The notes under the pieces are model-generated. The model ran no database searches. It saw only the letters and a list, made by a program, of their open reading frames with translations, and was not told the DNA's origin. The position numbers were made by a program, and so were the translations under genes. Positions 1 to 11,089 of a stretch of DNA of 64,000 nucleotides are shown here, one piece after another. This stretch comes from Trichobilharzia szidati (taxonomy: Eukaryota > Platyhelminthes > Trematoda > Strigeidida > Schistosomatidae): positions 9,620,804 through 9,684,803 of the forward strand of contig OX235277.1 of assembly GCA_944472155.2 (NCBI GenBank), given 5' to 3'. How positions within the stretch are numbered: position 1 is the first letter of the stretch; each line of letters starts with the position of its first letter.

Positions 1-760
1 TTGTGTTGAATAGAATCCGAATCTTGTTGTTTATGCTGAGTCGGAGTGCAGAAGATTTTGCAAACTGATGCAGGTGTCTCTTGCCTTTCCGATTCTGACT
101 GGCTTTGACATTTTCATCCGTTCCTTCCTAGATAAGTGAAGGAGGTAACCTCTGTCAAATGTCTCCCGTTGATGGTGATCGGTGTTGGCTGTTGTTGCTG
201 TTAGTTGATTATCTTCATCTTCTCTATATCCAGCGGAAGTCCTGTCTTCGCCGCCACTTCAGCCAGTTTCTTTTTTGGTTTTTGCCTGCAAGTTTTCGAG
301 TTTGTGTGACACTAAACATAAACCATCACCGGCAAAGTCTAGATCTTCTTACCGGCGGTCCAGCGTATTCCTGTCGCCTCGCTCCCTACAGTCTGACTCA
401 TAATCCAGTCCAGCACAATTAAGAATATCATCATGGGTGATAATAGGCAGTCAGTCATATCTTACTCCTGTATGCACTTCGAACGCCTCGCTGAGTTTTT
501 CTGTTGTGCATCACCTGAAACGTGGCATTGCCCCATATGACCAGCTTTTGAATGAGGTTGATAAAGCTTTTGGCACTACATGCGGTAGTGTTTAAATAGT
601 TTCCAAATTACTTCTCGGTCAATGCTGTCTGTCGAAGGCCTTTTCGAAGTTGATGAAGTTAAGGTAGAGAGACGTTTTACCTTGTGTCCAGCAGGCTGCG
701 TCTCCGTAAGCAGTATTGCACATTACTTAATTATTACACATCGACATATTCTGATTACTG
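1..760 (-). mobile_element. RTE-like (SR2-type) retrotransposon fragment, reverse transcriptase region
   Basis: Read on the minus strand, broken frames give recognisable RTE-clade reverse transcriptase pieces: a GVRQG-like motif followed by LLSP near 480-440, a VDWIM-like stretch near 400, and the catalytic DFADDL near 340. Stops and frameshifts interrupt the frame, so it is a dead fragment. It runs off the left edge. The same family occurs at 17300-17830, 21100-22500, 22740-23590, 25190-25400 and 34950-35480. SR2 is the schistosome RTE element I know best with this pattern; the exact family name is inference. Confidence 0.7.
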
Positions 761-859
761 TGATTATTGACCGTATAAAATTATCAGTTTAATCTAAAGA
801 TACCGATTCAAAATTTGTATTGACAATAAGATAGTCAGTCTCATTTCTATTTTGCTGTA

Positions 860-1400
860 TTCTGTCTGTTTTCGACATAGAACTTTGCACATATGTGCGG
901 CAGTTCGAGTCGCCCGCCACACTCCGTATAGCACACAAAGCAAGAGATAAAAGTAGGAGAAATGCATAATAGAGACAGTAAACAGAGGTGTGAGACAAAG
1001 GAATAGTAATAACGAAGAAAAAAACAGTTTAATTGGAGATTATAAGTCACAAGGAGTGGATGCATCTGCGCCTTCCACTCAGAACCATTTTGAGCCATAT
1101 CCCCAATTGTTTCCAACCATTGGTATTTACCGTCCCGAGGACCCCAACCAGTCAGGAAGTCTACACCTCCCAACGTGGCTGTCTGGTTTAATCTAACTGT
1201 TATGGATTTCATTGACTGATGCCACCATGTTTTCGTTTGACCACCACTGGCTCTTTTCCAACCTGATTAATCCTATATCAGTTAACACTGGCCGTCGAGG
1301 AAGGCGATGACTGGGCATACGTAACACATGTCCTAACCATCTCAGTCGATGTAATTTCACAGCCTCGTCGATTGACTTCCCCTCCTGTAGGTTTATAGAG
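860..1400 (-). mobile_element. RTE-like retrotransposon 3' end (family 2)
   Basis: On the minus strand this reads as the tail of a retrotransposon ORF: pieces resembling MKSIT, then GWGPRD, WLETIGDMAQN and a short 3' UTR. The same tail ends copies at 15520-16240, 18040-18620, 24570-25070, 61800-62570 and 63140-64000, so it is a dispersed repeat. Substitutions and length changes between copies show decay. No intact reverse transcriptase is attached here. The clade is inferred from the C-terminal motifs seen in the longer copies (WLGHVLRM). Confidence 0.65.
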
Positions 1401-1794
1401 TGTGTGCTAACCTACTTCACAGCAGACTTTATGCTTTTACAGAACAATTAGGCGTTCCTCATGTAATTCGAAGAAATACCTCCTCTGAGACAGTCAATAT
1501 GACTATAATTTTAATAAAACGAGAACGACAAATGTACCAGGATAATCTGAGCTCATGTTTTCACTTTTATTATTTCGTGGATTCTTCTGAACTGCTTACA
1601 ACCTGAACAATACCAAAATTGTATGAAATTAATAAATAGTTAAGAGGTGAGAAAATAGACTACTTAGGTCAAGTTGAAAGGACGTATTGAAGGTCGAAAT
1701 AACAATGAAGATCACTAAAATAAAGCTCCTAACAATTACTCAGTTAAATAAAACAAACAAAAGTACATACTAATAACCAATCATATTTAAAAGG

Positions 1795-2190
1795 TCATGT
1801 AGTCCACATTAGGCGAAGATTGAAGTCTATTGTTTTTTGTACACACAGTTTAGGCGGTATGTGATTAATCCAAGGTGCTTTCATCACCTTCATTAACATT
1901 GAACTAGAGCTATGTGAAATAATTGTGAAACAGTCATTAATATTGATTTTGTGACCTGACATTAATAAGAGCTTTGCAATGGATGATGATGGATTTCTAT
2001 TCAGATTACTGGCATTGGGATTTTCTATATGATTTAGTAACCATTTTGGAACATGTTCTTTCCGACGACATTGGAACATTCTGTTGGTTCTACCTATACA
2101 GGTGTCACCGCAGCTGCAGGTGAACTTGTGTATACAGTTTGAAATAGAGTCCACAGAATTTCGCCCTTTAATCGTAGGTACAGGGATCAA
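1795..2190 (-). mobile_element. Penelope-like element, GIY-YIG endonuclease fragment
   Basis: A 131-residue open stretch contains a cysteine-rich start (KFTCSCGDTCIGRT) that matches the GIY-YIG nuclease core of Penelope-like elements, then arginine and histidine residues (RRKEHVPKWL) and a C-terminal block with a leucine/histidine-rich SSSIAKLLLMSGH. In these elements the nuclease follows the reverse transcriptase in one ORF and nicks the target. Only the nuclease end survives. It is related to, but diverged from, the PLE pieces in the 3.3-14.4 kb block. Confidence 0.65.
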
Positions 2191-2239
2191 AAATGTTCGG
2201 CAAGTGAGAAAAAGAGATGCAGCGTAGAATGTGAGAAAT

Positions 2240-3300
2240 TTGTCTTCTAAATGACTTATTCAAATTTATCAAAGGGACTAATTGTTTTAATGAAGATCAC
2301 TAAGCCAAATAAGAGAGGTAATAGTACATCCTATTCTGGTTGGTATCAAAACAAAGTTTACCAAAGATGGTTTAGTATGATTGGAGAATTGTTTTTGATG
2401 AACGCATAAAGGTGGTTTCAGCTCCCAGATTGCCGGCTAAGGCTTCTACAAACTTTAGGATACGCTCCAAACACGTTCTATAGATACATTTTAAAGGTGT
2501 GTAAACATCAATTGTATGTCCTGTCTCCTCTATAATATGTTTCGCAATAGAAGTGCTAGATCACCTGTTCTCATCATTAATGGGTTCCGGAGATTTCATT
2601 TGCTTGTGAAGCCCTTACTTGCAGAGGTAGATGAATCTTCCCTATGTATATTTGGCCAGACGTATATTCACTAAGTCAAATAAGGTAGGTAATGTAAAGA
2701 AGAAGAGACCGAGGAGGCTGAAAGGAATGTTTAATTGGTGAAACGTATTGTACATAGGTAAATTTGGTGTGCCATATTTTCAAACTGCCATTTGCACATC
2801 ATTTACCACATCCTTGACGAGTTGGTCGAATATCGTCACATTCGATAGCTTCTTGAATTCTGCATCATATGGCAACATTCTTCTCATGGTTCTCTTCTTT
2901 GATTGCTCTTTCCTGTGTGGCGAACATATTGTTACTTTTCTGAATTCCTTTCTGATATACTACTTATATCGGATTATAAGTAGCACACACCACTGTAATA
3001 GTATATCTGCCTCTTAACTCTATATTAATACCAAAATTATAAATTGAATTAAAGATCTGAACATACTTTTTTATACGATGATAAGGAGTAATTGATTGGA
3101 ACTGAGAGAAAGCAACATTGTTCAGGAATGATGTATTAAGTTGTTAAATAATTAGGAGAGTGAAAAGGATCGACTATTTATAGAAGAATTGTATGACTAA
3201 GCTTACAGACAAAACGAAAGAGTTCAACAAATAAATGTTTGAATAAATTAGTCTTATGAACAACAGCATTATAGTTTAAATAACATCAATTCAATAAAAT
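2240..3300. other. No recognised gene; AT-rich repeat-like DNA
   Basis: I see no convincing coding exon or RNA gene. A minus-strand stretch at about 2760-2990 is open and basic and could be a decayed part of the upstream PLE, but it lacks a diagnostic motif. Confidence 0.4.
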
Positions 3301-3377
3301 TGATAGATTACAGCTGAACAGCATCAACATAAAATAAGCTGAATGTCAGAAATATTAGGAATGATAATAGTACACAT

Positions 3378-3668
3378 TCATGAGTTTATAATCTCTACTG
3401 AGGGCCAGGGCAGTAGTAGGGACTGGACTTGTTTCTTTTGGACACAGAGCAATGGTTGTTTGAGGCGAATTGCAATAGCCTCTGCTATTTGGAGCATGCT
3501 GTGTTTCGACGATTTTGGCAATTTATTAGGTACCCAGTAGATTATACAGAAGGATGCTTCTACGCTGGCTTTGTGGCCGGTTTTCACCAGATGCTCCAAT
3601 ATCGAACTGTTAATAGTTTTCACTACACCTTTACTTAGCCATAGTGGGAGATGTTCTCGAGTGAGCAC
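3378..3668 (-). mobile_element. PLE endonuclease C-terminal part (copy 1)
   Basis: The 96-residue frame has the PLE nuclease C-terminal pattern: EHLPLWL, then SSILEHLVKTGH, then an AEAIAIR block and a final CVQK. It lies downstream of the reverse transcriptase on the same strand, the order expected in a Penelope-like ORF. The GIY-YIG core itself is not readable here. Counterparts sit at about 6560-6860, 10640-10930 and 13780-14070. Confidence 0.7.
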
Positions 3669-3712
3669 GAAAAATCAAGTTCCTAGAGCAACGGCCAATA
3701 TAACTCGCTCCA

Positions 3713-4460
3713 TTAGAAGCACAGTTGAGTTGATAGATAAAATTTGAAGTGGCTAGCTAGTCTAGGTACTTCATCTTTCAGTCGAGGTAGCACCATCGGT
3801 CGTGTAGAGAATAATACGTGTAGTTCGCCAGCATTAAAAGTTCTTTGAACTGATTTTCTTAATCTCTTTGTAATTATCTCGCTTGGTATATCGCCCATGA
3901 ATTGTTGTCGTATATATAAAGGCTTTTTGTTTACAGACAGTGAGTAGTCCTTTTCCACTTGCTTTGTCATGTGTTTCTTGATAAATTTTTCAGGATAGCT
4001 ATTTTCGATCAAAGTATCATATACAATGCTTAATTCGTCTTCAATTACTTCTTCTGAGCATATAGCTCTAACTCTCTGGCTGAGGGTCTTCACTAAATTT
4101 CTTTTGTAATTGATAGGAACGAAGCTGTAAAAGTGTTTATATTGTCCTGTCCAAGTGCTTTTTGTATGCCAATTTCTTTTTATGCTACCATCTGCTTTTC
4201 TTGTAAGTAGGACGAGGATCCAGGAAGGCAATTCTGTCTTGGGATTCCCCTTTGCATGTGAATTTCATAGCCGAATGTACTTCATTGAATTCAGTAATTA
4301 TTGTATTCCTATCAGAACCATTATCACAAGAAATAAAGGTATCATCCATATATCGGCAATAAAATGAGAGCTTACTGATAAAGTTGTTCAGAGGTTCATT
4401 TTCTAGCTTACTTAGAAAGAAATCAGCCAGAATGGGACCCAATGGGGAGCCCATCACCAA
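3713..4460 (-). pseudogene. PLE reverse transcriptase fragment with frameshift (copy 1)
   Basis: The upstream frame (4460-4185) carries the palm motifs: MGSPLGPILADFFL (primer-grip side) and the catalytic YMDD in YCRYMDDTFISC. At about 4215 the frame shifts, and a second frame (to 3713) continues with the RT thumb and linker (HTKSTWTGQYKHF, VPINYKRNLVKTL). The N-terminal fingers are missing: the open region stops at 4460 next to an unrelated endonuclease end. The product would be inactive. The same frameshift is present in copies 2 and 3. Confidence 0.8.
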
Positions 4461-4505
4461 ACAAAGTTTAACTAGAAAGAGTATAAAAAGTAATAAGTTA
4501 CGTAA

Positions 4506-5005
4506 TCACAAATAAACACGTTTTATACAATAGACAAGAAAAATCCGGGTAGGATGAGTCATGTTGAGACGAAAAAAAATCAAGTTTTCTAAACAGGACA
4601 GAAGATGGCATAGTGTGAAATCTGTATTCTTTGTTATTATTACCAAGCTAGTGCTACATTCCCCACTGTCTCTTTCTGCGTACATAGATTTGGTTGGCTT
4701 CAGCTGTTTGATGGCGATGGCCTCAGCTAAACAAAACAGACTAGGTTTCTTTTGTCTGTTGATTTTATTTTGAACGCCTTCAGGTTGTCCACAACATGCC
4801 CAGTATCCAGTGGATGGCGTGTAATCGCACTGTTTAATGCTTGTGGACCCTTTAGTCTCAGGTTCTTCAGTATGTGTTCGGAGATGCGGACAGTAACTCT
4901 TCCAAAGTATTTGCTTAGGCACGTACATGTAAATTGGTAAATGCAGTTGGAGGTAACATGAGGTGGGAGTTTGACCCATTTTGACTGTCTTAAACAACTA
5001 GTCAT
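4506..5005 (-). mobile_element. Second PLE endonuclease and 3' end (copy 1)
   Basis: A 92-residue frame reads CIYQFTCTCLSKYFGRVTVR followed by an HILKNLRLKG block and a GHVVDNLKAF block, the Penelope GIY-YIG nuclease pattern. A frameshift then leads into an AEAIAIKQLKPTKSMYAE tail. Same strand as the reverse transcriptase at 4460-3713 but lying 5' of it, so it comes from a different element copy. Counterparts: 8584-9068 and 11845-12206. Confidence 0.7.
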
Positions 5006-5149
5006 TTGATAAACATAAACTGGTTAAGCGTTCTACATCGATTTCCAACAAGGCCTCCAGAGGAAAGGGTGGTATACTGTATTTCCCGGTTAACCCATTG
5101 TTCCCCCCAGAGTCAGTATCCCTGCTGAGCAGACAACACCTCAGTGACT

Positions 5150-6300
5150 TTGCAGCATGAAAATGAGCACCCCATTAACGCTCCCGCAGCGGTAGGTATT
5201 TTCCCACCCCCCCACTGTCCAGGTCTCAACACAAACCGTGGCTGCTTCTCAGATGGTACATATTGCCCCACCTCAGCGGGTCATGACAACTCACACTGTC
5301 TGGTCACATAATCGCACTTCCACCTTGCAGAAAGCATACAACCACCGTCTTGCATTGTCCTTCTGCTAGTTATATTGGCCGCCCGCACAAAGCGCACACT
5401 TCCCAAACGCATCTCTGAACATTATCCGGCATGGTTAGCAAACGGACAATGCAAGACAATTACTAGCTCAATTCTAGAGCATTTGGTAAACTTAGGTCAC
5501 GTAGCTCCACCAGAATCGTCTTTCAAGATCATCTACAAGGTCAGGCTAAATGTTACAAATGGCATCAAGTTTCGGCTTTTGTGTATGGCGGAGGCGCTGA
5601 CAATTCGTCAATACAACCCTGAACTCTGTATACAGAAAAGTTTGTGCAGTCTCTTATTCTACCTTGGCCTTAAGCTCTTCACTAGTCGTTCCCTGTAAAA
5701 GAGAATTTGATTTTTTAAATTTTACTTTTAGTTTGCTTTTGCTTCAATAATTAATTCACTTTTATCACTCTCATATGCTCCTTTTGCAAATTTTCACACC
5801 CTCTTCACACTTGTTAAATTGACACTCAACTACCACCTTAATTCTCACTCAATAGCAATTTTAACCTTATCGAATTTCTCTCTGTGTGCCGTTGAGTACC
5901 ACGTAATTTACAACTTTTAATTTTCACTTCTAAAACCACTTCTGAGTAATTATATCAATTATGTCACCCATTCCCCTATTACTCAATAATAGACTACTAT
6001 ATATTTTCCTCTGGTAAGTATAAATACGACTGTACAGCCAGCCTCTGAAGATGATTTCGTCGATAAAGAAAATTTTCTTCGCTGAATTTGTCTTTTCTTA
6101 TTTTCTTCATAACGGAAGCTTTATTTTTCGAATCAACTGGAAACACGTGTAATAGGAATGATTCAACACCTGCTCAGACGCACATCTGGAAACTTAAACT
6201 ACTCCTACGACAAATCGGAAAGAATAAATAGAACTACAAAACGAAAGTTTTGAAGTCGTGTGATTATAATCAATATGGTTATGAACAATAAATAAATTGT
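5150..6300 (+). mobile_element. PLE endonuclease C-terminus and 3' region, opposite strand (copy 1)
   Basis: The plus-strand frame at 5375-5698 (107 aa) has the PLE nuclease C-terminal signature: ISEHYPAWL, SSILEHLVNLGHVAPPESSF, MAEALTIRQYNPELCIQK. It is followed by about 600 bp of AT-rich 3' sequence including a TATAAATACGACTGTACAGC block near 6020 that also occurs in diverged form at 19490-19555. Together with the minus-strand copy at 5005-4506 this gives two nuclease ends placed head to head. Counterparts: 9437-10380 and 12637-13540. Confidence 0.7.
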
Positions 6301-7003
6301 GTTCGAAATCTTGTTATCCAGTAAATAACATTGTTTAACTGACTGTGTGATATATCTAATAAACGAAATAATACGGAATTTTCATCATTGGGCTCTACAA
6401 TTATATATACACACATTATAGTGAATGAATGAATTAGTCTTATGAACGACATTAATGCTGTTTGAATAATATCGAATCAATAAAATTGATAGATTACAGC
6501 TGAACAGCATCAACATAAAATAAGCTGAATGTCAGAAATATTAGGAAAGATAATATTACACACTCATGAGTTTATAATCTCTACTGAGGGCCAGGGCAGT
6601 AGTAGGGACTGGACTTGTTTCTTTTGCACACAGAGCACTGGTTGTTTGAGGCGAATTGCAATAGCCTCTGCTGTTTGGAGCATGCTGTGCTTCGACGATT
6701 TCCATAATTTGTTAGGCACCCGCTAGATGATAGAGAAGGATTCTTCTACGCTGGCTTTGTGGCCGGTTTGCACCAGATGGTCCAGTATCGAACTGTTAAT
6801 AGTTTTAACTACACCTTTACTTAGCCATAGTGGGAGATGTTCTCGAGTGAGCACGAAAAATCAAGTTCCTAGAGCAACGGCCAACATAACTCGCTCCACA
6901 AGCGCAGTTGAATTGATAAATACAATTTGAAGTGGCTAGCTAGTCTAGGTACTTCATCTTTCAGTCGAGGTAGCACCATCGGTCATGTAGAGAATAATAC
7001 GTG

Positions 7004-7323
7004 TGTAACAACAGAAGACAAGGGCCAGGCAACGGATCAGTTTTATTACGAAAACCAACAGGTATTTATATGTATTTTACGTACATTAATAGGCTTCTGC
7101 CCGCAGAAAGAAGGCGGTCTTCTGATTGGTTGTTTGCAAACAAACGCAGTCTTCTGCTTTCTCGTTTTCGATATTTCTCGGAAATGCGAGCCACTTGTCT
7201 GCGAATCATATTTGTCCACGTCTAGGTCAGCTGTGATCGGTTGTTGAATCAGCCTAGATTAATTTCTACCAATCAGCGTAGATCAATGTCTACCAATCGG
7301 CTAGCAGCTTGCTCTCACCACAC
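7004..7323. mobile_element. Insertion in copy 2 with TSD ACGTGT; possible solo LTR
   Basis: Copies 1 and 3 read straight through ATACGTGTAGTTCGCC. In copy 2 about 320 bp separate two occurrences of ACGTGT, so this is an insertion with a 5-6 bp target duplication. The insert begins near TGTAACAACAG and ends near CTCACCAC, which would suit a solo LTR (5-bp duplication, TG start), and it has several ATTGG/CCAAT boxes. It holds no ORF of note. A non-autonomous DNA element is an alternative. Confidence 0.5.
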
Positions 7324-7966
7324 GTGTTGTTCGCCAGCATTAAAAGTTCTTTGAACTGATTTTCTTAATTTCTTTGTAATTATCTCGCTTGGTATATCGC
7401 CCATGAATTGTAGTCGTATATAAAGAGGCTTCTTGTTTACAGACAGTGAGTAGTCCTTTTCCACTTGCTTTGTCATGTGTTTCTTGATAAATTTTTCAGG
7501 ATAGCTATTTTCGATCAAAGTATCATATACAATGCTTAATTCGTCTTCAATTACTTCTTCTGAGCATATAGCTCTAACTCTCTGGCTGAGGGTCTTCACT
7601 AAATTTCTTTTGTAATTGATAGGAACGAAGCTGTGAAAGTGTTTATATTGTCCTGTCCAAGTGCTTTTTGTATGCCAATTTCTTTTTATGCTACCATCTG
7701 CTTTTCTTGTAAGTAGGACGAGGATCCAGGAAGGCAATTCTGTCTTGGGATTCCCCTTTGCATGTGAATTTCATAGCCGAATGTACTTCATTGAATTCAG
7801 TAATTATTGTATTCCTATCAGAACCATTATCACAAGAAATAAAGGTATCATCCATATATCGGCAATAAAATGAGAGCTTACTGATAAAGTTGTTCAGAGG
7901 TTCATTTTCTAGCTTACTTAGAAAGAAATCAGCCAGAATGGGACCCAATGGGGAGCCCATCACCAA
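7315..7966 (-). pseudogene. PLE reverse transcriptase fragment with frameshift (copy 2)
   Basis: Same layout as copy 1: palm motifs with YMDD in the frame 7966-7691, then the shared frameshift near 7720 and the thumb frame to 7315. The thumb frame is interrupted downstream by the insertion at about 7004-7323. Confidence 0.8.
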
Positions 7967-8038
7967 ACAAAGTTTAACTAGAAAGAGTATAAAAAGTAAT
8001 AAGTTACTTAATCACAGATAAACACGCTCTATACAATA

Positions 8039-8586
8039 CTTACTTACTTTACTTCGGCTATCTCCTACGGGAGGATGAGCCGGCTTCATGAACATCTCGA
8101 ATCATCGATGCCACAGGCGCGGCGATCTGATGAAGAGAGTTCATGAAGTTTCATGGGAATTTGGTACGAGTGATGTCCCCAGAATCGCTCGGCCTTTTGT
8201 TTGAGAGTGCAGATCTAGCCTTCACACAACCACGTGTGACCTACAAGGCAGTAGGAGTGGAGTAGGGAGTCCACTATCCATTGGCAGCCGGTGCCCGGAG
8301 TTCGGTTCATACGCCTTTTTGAATGGGGCCAGACATCCAGGACATCCAACAAGCCCTTTGTCCATACGTTTGCCGGTGAGCTCCAGTGAGCTTCATACGC
8401 CAGTCGTTGGAGGTTTGGAATCAGGGTTTAGCCATCTCCCCTAGACTGTCATCCAATGGACAGTGAAACCGGTGAAGAGCGCCGGGCATCCGCTTTCGCC
8501 CTCTCACGTTGGTGAAAAAACACCTCCGCCACGTGAAGGCAGTGAGTAGGACTTCCTCAGGAGAGGCTATGTAAGACGCCCGGTCA
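8039..8586. mobile_element. 548-bp insertion in copy 2 with 9-bp TSD TATACAATA
   Basis: TATACAATA occurs once in copies 1 and 3 but flanks this segment on both sides (8030-8038 and 8587-8595), which directly shows an insertion. The insert is much more GC-rich than its surroundings, starts with CTTACTTACTTTACTT and has no long ORF. Read on the minus strand it ends in an AAGTAAGTAAG tail, which would fit a non-autonomous non-LTR retroelement with a simple-repeat tail. I do not recognise the family. Confidence 0.65.
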
Positions 8587-9068
8587 TATACAATAGACAA
8601 GAAAAATCCGGGTAGGATGAGTCATGTTGAGACGAAAAAAAATCAAGTTTTCTAAACAGGACAGAAGATGGCATAGTGTGAAATCTGTATTCTTTGTTAT
8701 TATTACCAAGCTAGTGCTACATTCCCCACTGTCTCTTTCTGCGTACATAGATTTGGTTGGCTTCAGCTGTTTGATGGCGATGGCCTCAGCTAAACAAAAC
8801 AGACTAGGTTTCTTTTGTCTGTTGATTTTATTTTGAACGCCTTCAGGTTGTCCACAACATGCCCAGTATCCAGTGGATGGCGTGTAATCGCACTGTTTAA
8901 TGCTTGTGGACCCTTTAGTCTCAGGTTCTTCAGTATGTGTTCGGAGATGCGGACAGTAACTCTTCCAAAGTATTTGCTTAGGCACGTACATGTAAATTGG
9001 TAAATGCAGTTGGAGGTAACATGAGGTGGGAGTTTGTCCCATTTTGACTGTCTTAAACAACTAGTCAT
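8584..9068 (-). mobile_element. Second PLE endonuclease end (copy 2)
   Basis: Nearly identical to 4506-5005: GIY-YIG core with KYFGRVTVRISEH, frameshift, then AEAIAIKQLKPTKS. Its 3' side is separated from the reverse transcriptase fragment by the 548-bp insertion. Confidence 0.7.
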
Positions 9069-9206
9069 TTGATAAACATAAACTGGTTAAGCGTTCTACA
9101 TCGATTTCCAACAAGGCCTCCAGAGGAAAGGGTGGTATACTGTATTTCCCGGTTAACCCATTGTTCCCCCCAGAGTCAGTATCCCTGCTGAGCAGACAAC
9201 ACCTCA

Positions 9207-10380
9207 GTGACTTTGCAGCATGAAAATGAGCACCCCATTAACGCTCCCGCAGCGGTAGGTATTTTCCCACCCCCCACTGTCCAGGTCTCAACACAAACCG
9301 TGGCTGCTTCTCAGATGGTACATATTGTCCCACCTCAGCGGGTCATGACAACTCACACTGTCTGGTCACATAATCGCACTTCCACCTTGCAGAAAGCATA
9401 CAACCACTGTCTTGCATTGTCCTTCTGCTAGTTATATTGGCCGCCCGCACAAAGCGCACACTTCCCAAACGCATCTCTGAACATTATCCGGCATGGTTAG
9501 CAAACGGACAATGCAAGACAATTACTAGCTCAATTCTAGAGCATTTGGTAAACTTAGGTCACGTAGCTCCACCAGAATCGTCTTTCAAGATCATCTACAA
9601 GGTCAGGCTAAATGTTACAAATGGCATCAAGTTTCGGCTTTTGTGTATGGCGGAGGCGCTGACAATTCGTCAATACAACCCTGAACTCTGTATACAGAAA
9701 AGTTTGTGCAGTCTCTTATTCTACCTTGGCCTTAAGCTCTTCACTAGTCGTTCCCTGTAAAAGAGAATTTGATTTTTTAAATTTTACTTTTAGTTTGCTT
9801 TTGCTTCAATAATTAATTCACTTTTATCACTCTCATATGCTCCTTTTGCAAATTTTCACACCCTCTTCACACTTGTTGAATTGACACTCAACTACCACCT
9901 TAATTCTCACTCAATAGCAATTTTAACCTTATCGAATTTCTCTCTGTGTGCCGTTGAGTACCACGTAATTTACAACTTTTAATTTTCACTTCTAAAACCA
10001 CTTCTGAGTAATTATATCAATTATGTCACCCATTCCCCTATTACTCAATAATAGACTACTATATATTTTCCTCTGGTAAGTATAAATACGACTGTACAGC
10101 CAGCCTCTGAAGATGATTTCGTCGATAAAGAAAATTTTCTTCGCTGAATTTGTCTTTTCTTATTTTCTTCATAACGGAAGCTTTATTTTTCGAATCAACT
10201 GGAAACACGTGTAATAGGAATGATTCAACACCTGCTCAGACGCACATCTGGAAACTTAAACTACTCCTACGACAAATAGGAAAGAATAAATAGAACTACA
10301 AAACGAAAGTTTTGAAGTCGTGTGATTATAATCAATATGGTTATGAACAATAAATAAATTGTGTTCGAAATCTTGTTATC
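9207..10380 (+). mobile_element. PLE endonuclease C-terminus and 3' region (copy 2)
   Basis: The frame 9437-9760 is the same 107-residue nuclease end seen at 5375-5698. Upstream, an open but low-complexity 74-residue stretch (9207-9431) is shared with copy 3 and has no recognised domain. Confidence 0.65.
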
Positions 10381-11089
10381 CAGTAAATAATATTGTTTAA
10401 CTGACTGTGTGATATATCTAATAAACAATAATAATACGGAATTTTCATCATTAGGCTCTACATTTATATATACACATTATAGTGAATGAATGAATTAGTC
10501 TTATGAACGACATTAATGCTGTTTGAATAACATCAAATCAATAAAATTGATAGATTACAGCTGAACAGCATCAACATAAAATAAGCTGAATGTCAGAAAT
10601 ATTAGGAAAGATAATATTACACATTCATGAGTTTATAGCCTCTACTGAAGGCCAGCGAGGGCGGTAGGAGTGGCTGGTTGGACTTGCTTCTTTTGCACAC
10701 AGAGCAATGGTTGTTTGAGGCCGATTGCAATAGCCTCTGCTGTTTGGAGCATGCTGTGCTTCGACGATTTCGGTAATTTGTTAGGCACCCGCTAGATGAT
10801 AGAGAAGGATTCTTCTACGCTGGCTTTGTGGCCGGTTTGCACCAGATGGTCCAGTTTCGAACTGTTAATGTCTTTAACTACACATTTACTTAGCCATAGT
10901 GGGAGATGTTCTCGAGTGAGCACGAAAAAACCAAGTTCCTAGAGCAACGGCCAAGATAACTCGCTCCACCACAAGTGCAGTTGAATTAGTAGATACAATC
11001 TGAAGTGACTAGCTAGTCTAGGTACTTCATCTTTCAGTCGAGGTAGCACCATCGGTCATGTAGAGAATAATACGTGTAGTTCGCCAGCA

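Larger units (their letters stand above)
3300..6485. repeat. Composite PLE block, copy 1 of a tandem triplication
   Basis: The block starts at a junction sequence (TGATAGATTACAGCTGAACA) that recurs at about 6487, 10548 and 13688, giving periods of about 3186, 4061 and 3140 bp. It contains a minus-strand PLE reverse transcriptase and endonuclease end (4460-3340), a second minus-strand endonuclease end (5005-4500), and a plus-strand endonuclease plus 3' region (5100-6300). Copy 2 shrinks to about 3.19 kb once its two insertions are removed, so the unit length is conserved. Confidence 0.85.
6486..10547. repeat. Composite PLE block, copy 2 of the triplication
   Basis: Nearly identical to copy 1 through most of its length, but longer because of two extra segments, about 320 bp near 7004-7323 and 548 bp at 8039-8586, each bordered by a short duplication of the sequence that is single in copies 1 and 3. 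PLE parts inside: minus-strand reverse transcriptase 7966-7315, minus-strand nuclease end 9068-8584, plus-strand nuclease end 9437-9760. Confidence 0.85.

Noticed and set aside
847..1212. 121-residue minus-strand ORF as a membrane protein
   Set aside because: The hydrophobic end is the translated 3' UTR of a repeated retrotransposon tail, as shown by the parallel copies at 18118-18342 and 62962-63324.
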